The position numbers and the translations under genes were made by a program. From Trichoplax sp. H2 (lineage: Eukaryota > Placozoa > Uniplacotomia > Trichoplacea), in assembly GCA_003344405.1 (NCBI GenBank), contig NOWV01000105.1:186001-250000 (forward strand): 64,000 bases of DNA, written 5' to 3'. This document shows, piece after piece, positions 38,346 through 51,758 of this stretch (position 1 is the first letter of the stretch; each line of letters opens with the position of its first letter). Under the pieces are notes generated by a model that saw only the letters and a program-made list of their open reading frames with translations, did no database searches and was not told the origin of the DNA.

Positions 38346-41300
38346 ATAGCATCGTCTCTGCTCAATATATTGACCAGGCTTTCCGTCATCATCGCTCTTG
38401 TTATTGCCTATATAGCCAAGTAATTGATCTTCATGATATGGTCGCCATTAAATAAGGTAAAGCTGCATGCATTGGTCAGACTTGCAAATTACGATTTGGC
38501 TTATGCTCTATGAATTGGAGCATAACTGGTTAACAGAAACTAGAGATTGAATGGAAGGATCATTAGAGCAATTCGTCAGTATCTAACACTGTTTTCCAAC
38601 TTGAGGAAATTTTCCCTGTTCTTGTACTTTCTCACTTGGTGCTACTGATTGCATATTGGAAACATATTTACCTACGTCCCTTGGAAAAAGTATCACGAAT
38701 AGTTATCATGATGACGAAATTGTTGTCTAGTTTGTGAGCAGTGTACAATAAATCTACAGCCAACAAGTTTAATTTTCAATTGTTGACTTTCTTCGCTATG
38801 AAATAGAATTAAAGCTTACAACAGTTTTATTTAACCATACGTGCAGTATAATTGCTTATAACATAAATAGTACAAGTAGACCATTTCATCATACCAGCCA
38901 TCATCTGCAACGACTTTATTCAGCACAGCAGATTCGTCTACATTATGTAGTGTAGGCTTTGAATTATTATAAGACTTCCATTCTACATCACTATTGTAGT
39001 TAACTGAAAATCTAAAATCATTCTATCATCGTTTATAATTTGAGGTTTTTTAACAAGTTGTAACACCTACATGATAGAAACTGGAATAGAATTCAAAGGA
39101 TGAAAGATATTTTCTAATAGTAATAATTCATCACCATCTCAAATGACTCAATGGTGCCGGAGACCTTTCAGTTTTCTCTTAATAAATCATAATCTATGCT
39201 CGTAACAGGATAAATAACATTTCATATTAAAATGAGATGCTACTTCAGCCAGCTGTAAGCCTTCTTGATAGAATAGAAATGTGCTTGGAAGGCTGTAGCA
39301 TAATCCAGGATCTACCGTTGCAATATAAGCTAACTTTGCACCCTAGGATCAGCATCTCGACTCATATTCCGTAAAATTGTTTACTATCGTCTCAATGGAA
39401 TACAGCTTGAACTTGCCACAAACTTATACAATCCTTGCTATTGGTTGTCGCGTTAGGAAACTCTAGTACCTACATGATTACTTTATATCTTTTTATAATG
39501 CAAGCAATTTATCGTTAAGTTGTAATCGGACTTTACACACCCTGATCTCATCATTATCGTCAAAGACTTGTATCTGTAACAATGCGTACTATAACTATCT
39601 TATCCGCTGACAGCCTGAGTAATTATCAGTAACTACCCTGCTAATAAAAGTCCTTGCTTCATCCTCAATCTGTCTCTACAATCTATGTGAATTAAGACAT
39701 AATATCAAGGTATCAAACATTGTTATACAACAATTGCAATTTATCGCTGCTTGTGGTAATGTATCTTAAATCAGAAATAATCAAATTCGATAGCTTAAAA
39801 TGTTTTGCTTATCACATAAATTACTTCTTCAACTAAGAACAAGACTAAATAACTCTTGGAGAAGAGATCTCGTGCTTCTATACACTATAATGATTCAACT
39901 ACATCTAGATCGGTAATCTCTAATTTATCTTTATCAAGTTATTCTCATAGTCTCTGATGTCCAACTACCTACTGTAAATAGGACATTCCTAATCCAAGGT
40001 ACAATATTTACTATAACTATTTAGCACGGATATGTATCAATCTTACGTATTTACATATCACCTAGCAATTTCATATAATCTGTCAAGGTATTTCAAGGAC
40101 TGCAATACATTGCTTTAACGAACTGTAAACTTGTATGATAGATTACGAATGTCCTTAATTAAAGGTTGTAGCTTACAACTTCTTGTATTAACAGAGGCTA
40201 AATCGTAGCATTACAAACTCTCGTAAATGATGGTATTGTTAATGTTTTCCCTTTATTAATGCACTTTTGGTTAACATGATTGTGTTATTATTATTATCCC
40301 ATTAGGTACCTAGTCCTTCAACATAGTGGCCTTTCGGGGCATTTACCTATTCTTTTCAGAGAACTACCAGGCGATCCCTTCATCATGTTCGTATTTACTG
40401 TACGTATTTGTATACATCAACGTCAAACATTTTGTATTTCTGTAATATCATATATTACCTACTTTAGACTATGCAATACACTGGAGCTATATCGAAGCAT
40501 AATAACAATTCGTCAAAGTTCATAAAATGATAGTCTTCATTGATCATTTTAACATGTTATAGCTGTTATTAAAATCAAAATTTAGTTGATGGATGAATTC
40601 TATCATGGGAACATTGTATTAGCCGATTTTTATTTTCTCAAAGTATTGAACAAAATCCTCTTGCCTAAGTCCAGATTTTCTAATTTCAGATGGAGTCAAC
40701 AATACGGAGGAATCATCCGTTTATGTTTCCTTTTCTATAGCCAACAAATCGCTGTAACTGACCCAGAATATATTAAGCATGTCTTAGTTACACGTATTGA
40801 TAATTACCGTAAGCCTACACTGATGAAAAGGTAATTAAAAAGTATGGATACTGATAAAATTTCGTGTTATTTTCAAGATAAAAAATTGGCAAATTTTTGA
40901 TGCTGGGATTTAACACCGAATTTGCTTTCATACTAGCTTCGTAGTAAATATTCTTGGCGAAGGACTTATCTTAATAGACGGTGAAAAGCATACTTCTGCT
41001 CGTAAAGTTATAAATCCAGCATTTAAATATAATAAAATTAAAGGTAAAAAGAGGTGGTCTTAAAGCTATCTAGTTAATGGTAAAAAATTTTCTAATAAGT
41101 ATCGCTTTGATACTTTCTCAGTAGTTATCTAAGATCTTATACCTTTAAAGCTCTCATATAATTTCAAAGCTGCAGTATCACTAAATAAAATATGTAAATA
41201 TTAGACTTGAACATTTTGCAAATAAATATGTCATACAATTATGTAATTTCAGTTTCGTGACTGGGAAAAGATCTTGAACTGTATTCTTTCTGTTCGATGC

Positions 41301-41536
41301 TAGAGTTGGTACCCATTTTTCAAAATATTGCTCAAGATTTGATAAATTGCTGGCAGAATATAATTAACGAACATGGCGGTCAGAGAGCTACTTTGGATGT
41401 TCATAACGTTTTATCGCGAACGACGCTAGATATTATATGCAAAATGTCCGTTTGATTATCACTGTAATTTATTAACAGATGAGACGAATGAGTTTGCAGT
41501 TGCATTTGTAAAGATTTCAGGTGGTTTTATGTAATA
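38346..41536 (+). pseudogene. Cytochrome P450 CYP-D, decayed and 3'-truncated
   Basis: Five P450 exons align to the family: 38346-38456, 40306-40386, 40690-40830, 40937-41043, 41304-41536. In exon 1 the start codon equivalent is ATA, a conserved Trp is Arg, and a Gln codon is TAA (before LIFMIWSPLNK). Exon 2 has TGG changed to TAG and a one-base insertion at about 40335, giving 81 instead of 80 nt. Exons 3 and 4 are open and normal in length. Exon 5 has a one-base insertion in the A run at 41441-41444, and the donor after 41536 is lost (ATATCT replaces GTAAGT), with a TAA just before it. Exons 6-10, including helix I, ExxR and the heme loop, were not found downstream. Exon 1 matches CYP-C codon for codon without indels, pointing to a CYP-C-like parent. 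It cannot encode a functional P450. Confidence 0.9.
38583..40158 (-). pseudogene. Degenerate coding-like fragments antisense in CYP-D intron 1, possibly TPR-derived
   Basis: Within CYP-D intron 1 the minus strand shows a series of protein-like stretches interrupted by in-frame stops: 40158-40063 (IYHTSLQFVKAMYCSP, stop, NTLTDYMKLL), 39669-39493 (ARTFISRVVTDNY, two stops, IQVFDDNDEIRVCKVRLQL), 39420-39187 (LYSIETIVNNFTEY, two stops, AYIATVDPGLCYS then EGLQLAEVASHFNMKCYL), 39022-38831 (VLNKVVADDGWYDEMVYLYY) and 38702-38583 (PRDVGKYVSNMQ). The third set resembles TPR helices (LCYS...EGLQLAE.A...M.CYL). Each open piece alone is within chance at this base composition; the case rests on their number and shared strand. 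This would be an old decayed gene of unknown identity, not a functional one. Confidence 0.3.
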
Positions 41537-43740
41537 ATATCTTCTTTAAGTAGCGTAAAGTATTTTAAGGTAGACGATGATAGAAGGTATAAAGGATTTT
41601 ATTGAGATACAAGTTACAGGCTAACAATGATATGGTTGTTATAGATAAGGTATTTGAGATAGCAGGAATGTAGGAACTGACTAACGAGTTAGCGTACAAG
41701 GGTATTTATAGGTTTTAGATGGGATTGAGATAATGTCTTTATATGTATAGCATGTCGTCTATATGTAGTCATGATGTCGTACATTATGAATGTAATATAA
41801 TACAGTACTTAAACGGTATATGATAAATATTCGTATATTAGGATATTACTATACTAGGCATCTTCTATATAAGATCATAATGTTACAGTTTTACTGTGGG
41901 GTAAGTTTAGGATACGTGTCTTCTAGAAATTTAGATCGCATTAATGTCTTATCGAGATTCTAATCTTTTAAAATATGATATGATACGATTTTACATATTC
42001 ATAAAGTTTTTGCAATGACGTATATTTGAGTTACCGCTCATATCTTCCCAACACTTTACTACTACAGTATAGAAAAAGACGGATGCTGTCTAAAATTAAA
42101 TGGAAGGTATTCGATTCTGTATCGACAAAGGGTTAAAAATAGTGATAAGCCATAACTCTACTTACGCCTGAATGCGGTAGCGCAAGCGAAAAGAGCAATA
42201 ACAACCAAGATCTTCATGATAGCTTGAAAAATGCAAATAAAAAATGAAAATTAGTACCGTATCAATATACGTGCATCTTTAAAATTAATTATAAATAATC
42301 GAGTTAGCACAAGTAGTGCGGCTACAAAAAATCGTTATACAGATTCAAAGGTTATCATGAGAAATTCTAAGCGTATATTAACTACTACAAATGGCCAGAT
42401 AGGTATTTGGTCATCGTCGTATTCGTCTAGATCTTATAGTATGATAAGGATCAGAGATAATATGAACGGGAAAAAGTTCACGGTACAAACCACCGCGAAT
42501 GAACTAAATTTCATGAACTGTTATGACTAATACATGATAGCAGCTGCCGAAAGGTATTTGAGGTTGTCTGATACTTGAATAAAAGAAAAGTTCTATAGTC
42601 GTTTAACGTAGGAGCAAAGGCGATTAAATTCTAATGAGATAGTTAAGGGAAACTAAATCCTGGAAACTATAGTAATTTAGAGATTTGTTTTACGTTATCT
42701 TTTCTACGAAGCTGGTTTGTGATAGAAAAAAATCTATTAAATTTATTACTTCTAGATAAGAAAATAATATCATAATTGCTAATGATCCTTACCAGATGAA
42801 TAGTTATCAGTCCTAACCAAGAAGTGATAAAAGTCAGCAGGCGATAAGCACCAATATTTATAGCTTTTGGAACAATGAAGGAATGACTCGTCAATTAACT
42901 TAGATGGGATAGATTTCATAAACCAATATTGATCAATGATTTGTTTATTTGTTATTTATTTCCGTTCTATGCCAGCAAACCAACTAAGCAATACGAAGTA
43001 CGCTTTAATTTCCATCGATTTTAAAAGAGTTATTTATCTATGCAAATGTGCGCAAAGGTCGTATGCCATAAGTAGTAATTGTTTATTGGTTAAGCGAATT
43101 TTACATTGTTAGCGGAATCTAATGGCGAAATAAATTATATTGTTAATCAATCCCGACAACGCTTAAATCTACATTATGAACACGCACCATAATTTTCGTA
43201 CGTTAGAAAAATATCAGAGTATAGTAAACAATTTCTACCGTAGTTAGTGGGAGTAGAAAAAAGGTGTCGGAAATAACCTCATCTAAATTGTGCCAAGTTA
43301 GTTTTGCAATAAGGAAATTAGTTATTAAATAGATGAGATGATATGAAAAGCAGGCTTGAAGTAGTAAATCAGACCGTAAGATAAATAGTATAAGTTCAAA
43401 AGCTCACACAGTCTAGGAAGGTTAGATTAAAATTTTTTCCTGTGGGGAAATTAGGAATTAAATTGAAAGAATGATAGAAAAACAAATAAATATCATTTCC
43501 GCGTATAGATAAGTTAATATCTATTCTGAATATATTGCATAGATAACGAATTGTATGAAAGCAAAATATAAGGTAATGACTAGGAGTAATTTAAAAATAC
43601 GTTTAAAAAAGTGCTATTGATTAAGGAAATGTATAAAAGAAGATTTCCAACTCAAGAATCGGAACCGTTGAACGATAAAAAGTTTGATTTATAAGCGTTG
43701 CTTAATCTCAAAATGAATTTAAAGATATCTGATATTCAAA
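41537..43740. other. Gene-free region after truncated CYP-D
   Basis: No P450 exons 6-10 and no other recognisable gene. The plus strand is purine-rich by eye. One ORF (42667-42894, minus) has no recognisable motif. Confidence 0.4.
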
Positions 43741-43749
43741 TCATCAACT

Positions 43750-43869
43750 AGTCAAGACTATGTCCTCTAATTTATTATGTGGCCGCCCATGCCTTTATGA
43801 AAGGAAGTGTAAATAAGGTAAAAGATTATGATTCCGGATATAAATTAAGTAAACACATTAACGGATATT
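43750..43869 (+). other. Short coding-like fragment, possibly TPR-derived
   Basis: After a possible acceptor (CAACTAG|TC) an open frame reads LCPLIYYVAAHAFMKGSVNK and continues KDYDSGYKLSKHI to a stop. Helix-turn-helix spacing and a Gly after AFMK are TPR-like. It is short and isolated, so chance is possible. Confidence 0.2.
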
Positions 43870-46800
43870 GAATAATATCAAGTCAATCAGAAGAAAGACT
43901 AATGATAAAACTTATTACCATCGGACTTAAGATGATATAAATATTAACATAATCATTAATCATCATGAAGAGCTATCTAGGACTAAAATTATACTAAGTA
44001 TCATTTCTGAATTATAGGCTACAATTTGCTATTCATGAAGTGCACATGAATTGTAAATAGTATGCTTAAGGTTAGGCAACGTTTTTTTACATAATTTTTA
44101 AATTAAAATAATAATTATCGATGCGACTGTATGATAAGGTATATTACGTTATTGTGGTAAATAAAACATGCGATTTATATGATTTACTATTAATGCAACG
44201 TACAGTAATTTTGTAGCTAAATCACTTTAACCATCTGATTCCATCACAGCGATAAAGATTACCAAGTGAAGCTGATAAGTACTTCCATATTTCTTCTTAT
44301 TACTGACTTTATAGTAATATCGTCCAGATATCTAATTAATAATATGAATTCCGGGCAATCATGAAAAATTTCTATATCTATCTTATGATATAATGCACTG
44401 GTCTACTAAGTTGATTGGCGTTGTACGACCTATTCTAATTCAAATCATGAACTTGCATAATTATTTCCGATAACTTTCTGGCAGGAAAGTTCGTAGAAAA
44501 AAATGCAACCATCATCATAATTGAATAAGAATATATAATATTGACAATACGATTAAGGCTTGCATTTAAATCAACTTTAAAACGAGATACAATCAAGTTC
44601 AGTATCGATAAACTTTTATCATGATAATTTAGTCAAATCTTCAAACTTTGGACCTTACAATGCTAGCATTCATCGAAAGTAAAGTTCACTTGCAATCATT
44701 TCAAACGTCATATGGACCTTTACTTACTTTATTAATTACCCTACCGAGAGAAAGGAGCACGTGATTTAGGTGTTTTAATAATCTGTAATTCTAAAATGTC
44801 AAATCAGCAAATAACCTTCATTAATTTCTTTTATATGCTAATGGAAACGTATCCGATGGCCTGCTTTCCTGCTAACACTCTCTGAAAATATTTGACATAC
44901 TGCATTCCAAAAATGTTTATGTTACGTTTTCTAAACGAATTACTTTGTACCTTAAATTTATTTTGACCATTTATTTGCGTTACTAACCAATTCACTTTAT
45001 TTATTTTGTAAATTAACCCTACACATCAGATTTTATTTAACAAATGTATCAAACGAGTGTATATGTGTATAATGTAGTATTCTTTATATATTTATTTTTA
45101 CATAACATATGTATCTCGTTAATTTAATGCTATATTGGATTACAGACTAACGACTGACGATTTGCAACTGTAATTAATATAGTCCCGGTATATAATAAAG
45201 AATTATAATTAATGAATAATTAAAGTAGTGTATTTAGGACCATTTAAGCTAGAATAAAGGTTCATAATGTATTTAAAATTTTGAAAATTTCTATCGTATA
45301 AGCACTAGTATAAGATAATACTTGTATTCGTTGATACTAAAATACTTTCTGAATTTATAATGGACTTAAACCTTAAATTTGTTTCTAAGTATTATCACAT
45401 ATCTACAGTATTAAGTGCCCTTTAAAGACAAATTCAGTGCAATAATCAGTTCTTAACCCTGCTTCATGATAATTATCTTCTAGAATTGTTTACTAACTTT
45501 TGTAGCGAATTAAATCCATCCTTTTTGATATCATTCGCGTGCTATTATATTGTTATGCTTGAAATCATAAAGCTCGTTCATTAAGTAATGAGTAATTCCT
45601 TAACTTATTACATTACCTATAAATGCAATTATAGCCTATCATAATCGACCTTGGAAATTTATTCACATTTGACATATTGCGTTATGGGGTTGCTACTGTT
45701 TCGAGTTCTCCTAACAATCTGTAACTACAAGCCGTACTCCTTTATACTGATAAAGGTTAGCAAGGTAACTGCAAAAGTATATTACCCAAATTTAAGGTTT
45801 GTAACTTGTGCGAACAGAGGTTACTTTATACATACTTTTAGACTTATCTGCAGAACCTTGTTTACAAGCAGATAGGGTCTTGCTTAAATAAAAGCTAAAG
45901 ACAATGCGTATGGCTCTATGTAAGAACAAGCCAGAAGTTTTCTATCGGACTTATTATTTGTTCTTCAAATCATTGCTACTATTGAAGATTTAAGTAAACA
46001 AAGATTTTATTATCCACTTATTTATTAGCAACCTTAACTACGAAAATGATGATCATCTCTAGGCAATTGCGGTACTTATTCTGCAGAACCAATTATGATA
46101 TGAAGAGTGCTGGAATCCAATTGTATTCATAAGAATTTATTCTAAAAGATTCATCAGAAGAAGCAGATATTATCACTTCTGTATCTGAATCAGATAATAG
46201 TTCTAATCAGTTTATTATTGCCACAACTGTATTTTCTGTATAGTGCAGTACACGAAGGTCAATTCAAATTTTTCAGTAACTAGGTAGAATAAGATAAATA
46301 AAAGTGACTCTGTCAACAATGCAATGTATGCAATTTCTAAATTAGATTTAATTTTAGAGTTAAACATTACACTAATGAACTTTACATACCGATTATGAGA
46401 CAATTTGATTATAGTAAATAAGCTTATGTCCTCGGGACAAAAGCATTTGCACGAGTACAACCCCGATCTTCGATACATGATGAATTAACGAGAAAATTTG
46501 TCTTGACGATCTACTAATGGACTATTCTATTGTTTTTATGAAAGTGAAGGGTGGAAGCAATAAAATCAATCCGTTCTATAAATAAACCTAACAATCTTAG
46601 TTAATGTTATATTCTAAGAAAATAGTCTCCTAGCAGGCATTAGTTTAATTCTACGACCTGGTAGATAATTATACAAGAACCGCTCTCTTTTAATAAGGTG
46701 ATAAAAAGGGGTAACTAATTCGGATTGACTTTGTTGATATCGTAAAATGACAAAAGATTCATTGGTGTGGGTGGTTATGCTAATCTTATTTATATTTGAC

Positions 46801-48190
46801 CACGTTCACAGGGTAAACATCCATGCTTAAATTAAACATTATACTAGGATTATCTTATTTAATTGTAGTATTAGCATTTGTATGATTGATAATGTACACA
46901 GGATCAGCATTCATCAAAATGTTATTTTACAAAGATTTAACGAATTTCGAAATCTGTGGCCTTTCAAGCGCAATTTTTAATCCCTTTTTATTTCATTCCT
47001 GCACCGTTTAAGTGTTCTAGGAAGTAAAGCATAAACTGCATTTTGCTCTGCGGCTGCAAATTAACTGCTAGCGTGTAATAGTTTCTTCAAAGTTCTAACT
47101 GTACGAGTAGGTTAACATAATTCTAGGTAAATAATTCATATATATCGAGACTACTTTGAAGTAATTCTCGAGTACTGTAGTATTAGACAGGTTAGACTCG
47201 AGATCCTCGTGTACAGTTCGTAAGGGCTTCATTCAGATTATTAGACGCTTGCAGAGAAAATTGGACTGAAGCTAGCTAATTAAATAATTTCATCATTCAG
47301 TGAAGCATGGATAAATCTTTAGTATTGTATCGTGAGTTATTATAGTTTGTATCGCTGTTTCATGAATTTACGACGGCTCCAAGATCAAGCAACAATTTAA
47401 TCCTGTTTTTCGTTAAATTATGTATAAATATAGTAATATATTTATATACACACTTAAGGCCTCCGTTCTGGATCAACCACTAAACTATTGTCCTTAACTC
47501 TTATTTCACTTCTAGCATTTGATTTGACTATTACTTATAAGTTGTATGTATACATTGATTCTCAGCATAGTTAAGGTATACTTGTTAGAGTATCAAAGTA
47601 AGCGTCCATAAATCTGGTAAGATCTTCCAGTACCGTATCCTTTAACTCCAATTACAAGGAGGATAGAACATATTATAGAATCGGGTAATATGACGCGAAA
47701 AGTTGAACGTAAACCTTATGCTACATAATTATTCTTTAGCTGCATTCCCTAAAAGCTTTTCAATCCTTGCCGTGAGTTTTTAGTCTCATATACAAAATTA
47801 GATACGATAGCATTATTTCATAATTCCTATACTCCAAATGCCCCTTATTCCGTGGAATTCAGCCAAAATGGCACTGCCTAAAGTTGAAAGATAAAATACA
47901 TACAAAATCTTTGTTCTTATATGAATTAATGATGGATCTAGCAAAAAACGGATTGTTAGCCATGCATCATCAGAACTAGTAGATTAATCGAATTTAAAGG
48001 CTTATAATCCATGAAAACAAGATAGCTTCAAAGGGCATTTTAATTAGTCTACAGATCCTGGTGCACATTCCAATAGGTTCTTGCCTAATTTACCGGCATT
48101 AGACACCTGTAAAGTACATTAGTCTACAACATCTCAATTATATAATTCTAAAAGCAATTTTTGATAGAAGCACATGTTGTTTACGCAAGT
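43870..48190. other. Intergenic, no gene recognised
   Basis: AT-rich DNA. Short open frames at 45651-45875 and 46215-46478 show no domain, and no paired splice signals or repeats were identified. Confidence 0.4.
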
Positions 48191-48239
48191 AAGTTTGCTT
48201 TTTAAGTTAACTAGCTATTTTTGCATCATCTGACATTAA

Positions 48240-49500
48240 ATAAGAAGCACACTGGTCATAAAAATCCCCTTTTTACTTGCAACAAGGCGATCAATGACGA
48301 GGAATTCTTTTCGTTATGGAGTTGGTAAGATATTACTTTTCATGCCTATTTTATTTCTAGTGTTGTAACTAGTTTGAAGTAAATTAGCCATCATTGCATC
48401 ACTCATTGTGCAAAACAGGATCTACTGAACATCCGTTTGAGTATATTGATTAACTACATAGCTAATAATAGGAAGCACATTCTGATAAATGACTAAAATT
48501 CATTTGCTTTTCACTTGCCCTAACTTGATCAGCTATGGTACTGATTTTCATTCACTTTTCAACCTACGGCCATGTTGGCTACATAGTTGGATCAATCTTT
48601 AAGTCTGCGCGTGAAAAAAAGTAGTTATGTGAAATATAGTACTGTTACGGCTCTACGTTGCCTAAATAATAGTTTAAGAAAGATTATTGGTGACAGTGTT
48701 TCTGCATTATAGTATAATAATTTAGGGTTGTTATTACTAAATTGCACTATGATAGGGACACTTTGAAACAAGGCGGAGATTAAGGGATAACACCGATTTA
48801 TTTATTATATTTTATCTATCAAGCCAATCACAGTAATCAGTGAGTCTTGCAAACAAGTATAACATTATACTGGTTGACACAATCCATCCACCACCACTAA
48901 ACTAATTTAGATTTATTTACGAGCTATGACATTAAAATCTTAAATTACGTTACCGTTCATCATTAAATCTACCGAATGAAAGAAAATACTCTATGAAGAA
49001 GAATACTAAATATTAATGTTCATTATAATAGTATACTAGTTGAGAGCCTTTTGGAATGGTAGTTCTTAGGAGTTATAGTAGCAGTACTATATTCTGACTA
49101 GATCTTTCGACAGATTAGGGGAGTAATTTGTAGAGGTAACTCAAAGTAAGTTCTTTACATTAGACTAGTGAACTTGTCAGGAAGTAGTCTGTGACAGCCA
49201 CATACTTACATTTATCAGCTATTGTAACCACTAAATTAACCTTCAACTTACCTTATATAGGATTACTTCAGTAGCTTATAACTCGGTAGGTTACGTCGAT
49301 AATATTATTAAACGGAGATATGTTTTATAAAGGTAGGTAGGAAAGTTTGGAATTCAATCAACTGTCTTTATAGAACATTTATAGCATAATGTCAAATCAT
49401 TTTCAACATCAAGTGGACATCATCGATTAACGCTGAATTGGAAGCACATCATGCAGTCCATGGACTCAAGTTCTCCTTCTTTTATCACTTGCTTTTAATT
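48240..49500 (-). repeat. Weakly similar repeated blocks, possible Death-domain gene debris
   Basis: Around 48240-48310, 48440-48560 and 49440-49500 the minus strand repeats a loose pattern: GCAAGTGAAAAG, then some 30-40 nt, then TGTGCTTCC. The middle block begins with MKISTIADQV, which matches the last helix of the Death-domain remnant at 51 kb (MKINAIADQV). The blocks are strongly diverged and not translatable as wholes. They are probably old tandem duplicates of a gene 3' end. Confidence 0.3.
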
Positions 49501-50958
49501 TATTAATACAATAGATTAGATAGACTGTAACGATGTAATGATGATGCCAATGAGATTTTACTTAAAAGTCGATTTCATTCGCAGCACTACTAGACGCATG
49601 CAATGAAAAATGAAATTGTCTATTGCCAGATTAAGCTAAATAATCAAGGCAATAACAGATGTTCATCATACACATTAGCAAATCTCTTAGTATTAACCAA
49701 CTTAAATACCATAGTACAACTGACATTAAAGCTATTTCTGCATGCTTATCATTGCAAGCTAAATCTTTGCAGTGAAAAGACTCATAAGATCAAAATTACT
49801 TAAAGTACAATATCTGCGATTCGTTAACTGTGCCATAAATGCAGCCTCATAGGACCACCTGCTAGAATAATTTCATAGTTATCAAGTTTTCGTTTTCTAT
49901 AGCAAGATCGTAAGCTGCTCGATATGAAATTCACAATACCGAGGTATAATTTAAGATTCCAAATATACTAAAGTTATAAACTTCATTTTTCGTTAAGCTT
50001 TTGCAGTTCCATGATGTTTTAATGACAGATGAGCTTCGTCATTCTACTAATTAATTAGTCTAAAGCTAAATTCGAACAAGGTGGTAAGTTGGCTCCATCA
50101 TTGCTATAGCATTTGCTTCATATCGATATTGACAAGCATTCTTAGTCATGTCTTATGCATGATTTTTTTTTAAGTAGATCATATCAATCAACTTATCCTG
50201 CTTGTAAATATATCATTGTTACAGCCATATTTATATTCCATTATTTATTTATCTACTGATTAAATTCGTCAATTTATCAAAATTATACTTGGCTACTTCG
50301 CAGTATTACACAAAGTTATTTTACTTAATTTACTATACTATGAATTGAATGCATTACCCAATCGTTTCGCAATTAAGGCTACATTAATGTCAGCTCCTGA
50401 TACTCAATAAACGGTATAAACCTGGATAAATTATTTGTTATGCTTCTTATTAGTCACTAATCTACTGTAAAATACTTGATGATATTCAATTACATTCGTC
50501 ATGTTTATTATTGTTTAGTAATTAATGTAACATTGAAATTTTTGTAATATTAAATTACATGATAGAGTAGTCAAGATACCACATCAAAAACTGCTCCGGT
50601 TAAGCTATACAATTTAGAATCAATGCGATAAACTGCGTGAGATAAATTGTAAAAATTATCCAAATTCGACTTAAACACCTGCAACACTGGTTAATTCAAA
50701 ACTACATTCCGCTATAGCGATTAAGTTTAAAACATCGATACTACTTGATTACCTGTGCCTCTTATTCGTTAATGTTAGAGTCATGCAAAGTTTAATTACT
50801 ATATATTAAAATAGTAGACGATTCCTTCGTCAATAGCTAGTTCTGAGCTCTTATATTGTAGAATAGCAACATGTCTCCATGAAAAACTGTAGGAAAAAGG
50901 TGTATAATCAATTATACTGGGATAACTCATAGCCATTACAAGCTTCTCTTCCATTCGG

Positions 50959-51216
50959 CTATTTTTCTTCGACTTGGTCAGCTATAGCATTGATTTTCAT
51001 CTTACGTAAAGCTGCAACTACTACGGAAATATCAGCATCTTGCCCGACGTTATTTTTCCACAATATCAGAACTTTGTACACTTTATTGTAACGGTTATGT
51101 TCTCTACTTGAAATATCTTCAATTTCTACTTGTGGCGAATGAAACGAGATTCACAAACGAAATAAATTGTCTATATTGAGTCGGTTTGCTATTATATCGA
51201 AGCACCTTATATCCAT
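50959..51216 (-). pseudogene. Death-domain exon remnant with internal stop
   Basis: An 86-codon frame on the minus strand, open except for TGA at 51153-51151. It begins DIRCFDIIANRLNIDNL, then stop, then SPQVEIEDI, NRYNKVYKVLILWKNNVG, QDADISVVVAALRKMKINAI and ends ADQVEEK before TAG. The spacing 'LA..L...(p.v)...D....Y..vy.lL..W....G..A....L..AL.k...n.iAd' is that of Death domains, the six-helix interaction modules of apoptosis and innate-immune adaptors. It lies about 430 bp downstream (minus sense) of a 118-bp element that also precedes the Death exon of the TPR-ROCO gene at 55 kb. The remnant is therefore probably the 3' exon of a decayed paralogue. If the TGA is an error or polymorphism it could still be a used exon, but no upstream coding partner was found. 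Confidence 0.6.
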
Positions 51217-51640
51217 TCTTGTATTAAAATAAAATTGAAAACATGAACTAGTCTTCAAGTCGTCAAGGTTGCATCTGATCTAGCACGCACGTTTAGCAAT
51301 AATATTGGGAAATTTTTTTCGTAACTACTGCAATTTTAAAACCTATGATATGTTATAAAATATAAACTACTACAAATACTGCTTCTTAGGATTTTTAATC
51401 GTCACTTTTGCGTTGAATCAATTTGAGCATTATGAATTCCTATAGAAAGTCTGCTAGATAATCAATCTTAGAACTAATTAAAATCTGAATTAACTCATAA
51501 AAAATTGCCTATTATGAACGTATTTTATGGGTAGTTAGCTAACCTTATAAAGCTTATTAAATAAACAATCCTAAAATAAATTATGGTCGTAAATTTAATT
51601 CATAAATAATTCTTTAGTCAGTAAATTAGTTTACTAGTAG

Positions 51641-51758
51641 CTAGAATATTCTAAATACGGATCCTCAAATTCGTTGATGATATCATTAGCTAACAAAACT
51701 GTACGCGATCATATCATCAGTGACAAAAATAACTGAAAGCGCTACTTCAATTCAAGAG
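51641..51758. repeat. 118-bp element, copy 1
   Basis: Same length, without indels, as 55562-55679 and clearly similar to it, with a core that includes GCGATCATATCATCAGTG. On the plus strand it is bounded by TACTAGTAG and by GAG|GTAAGG, like an exon. Its plus frame would read ISLANKTVRDHIISDK, with one TGA further on. The minus strand also has a short conserved frame. Strand and function are unresolved. Confidence 0.7.
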
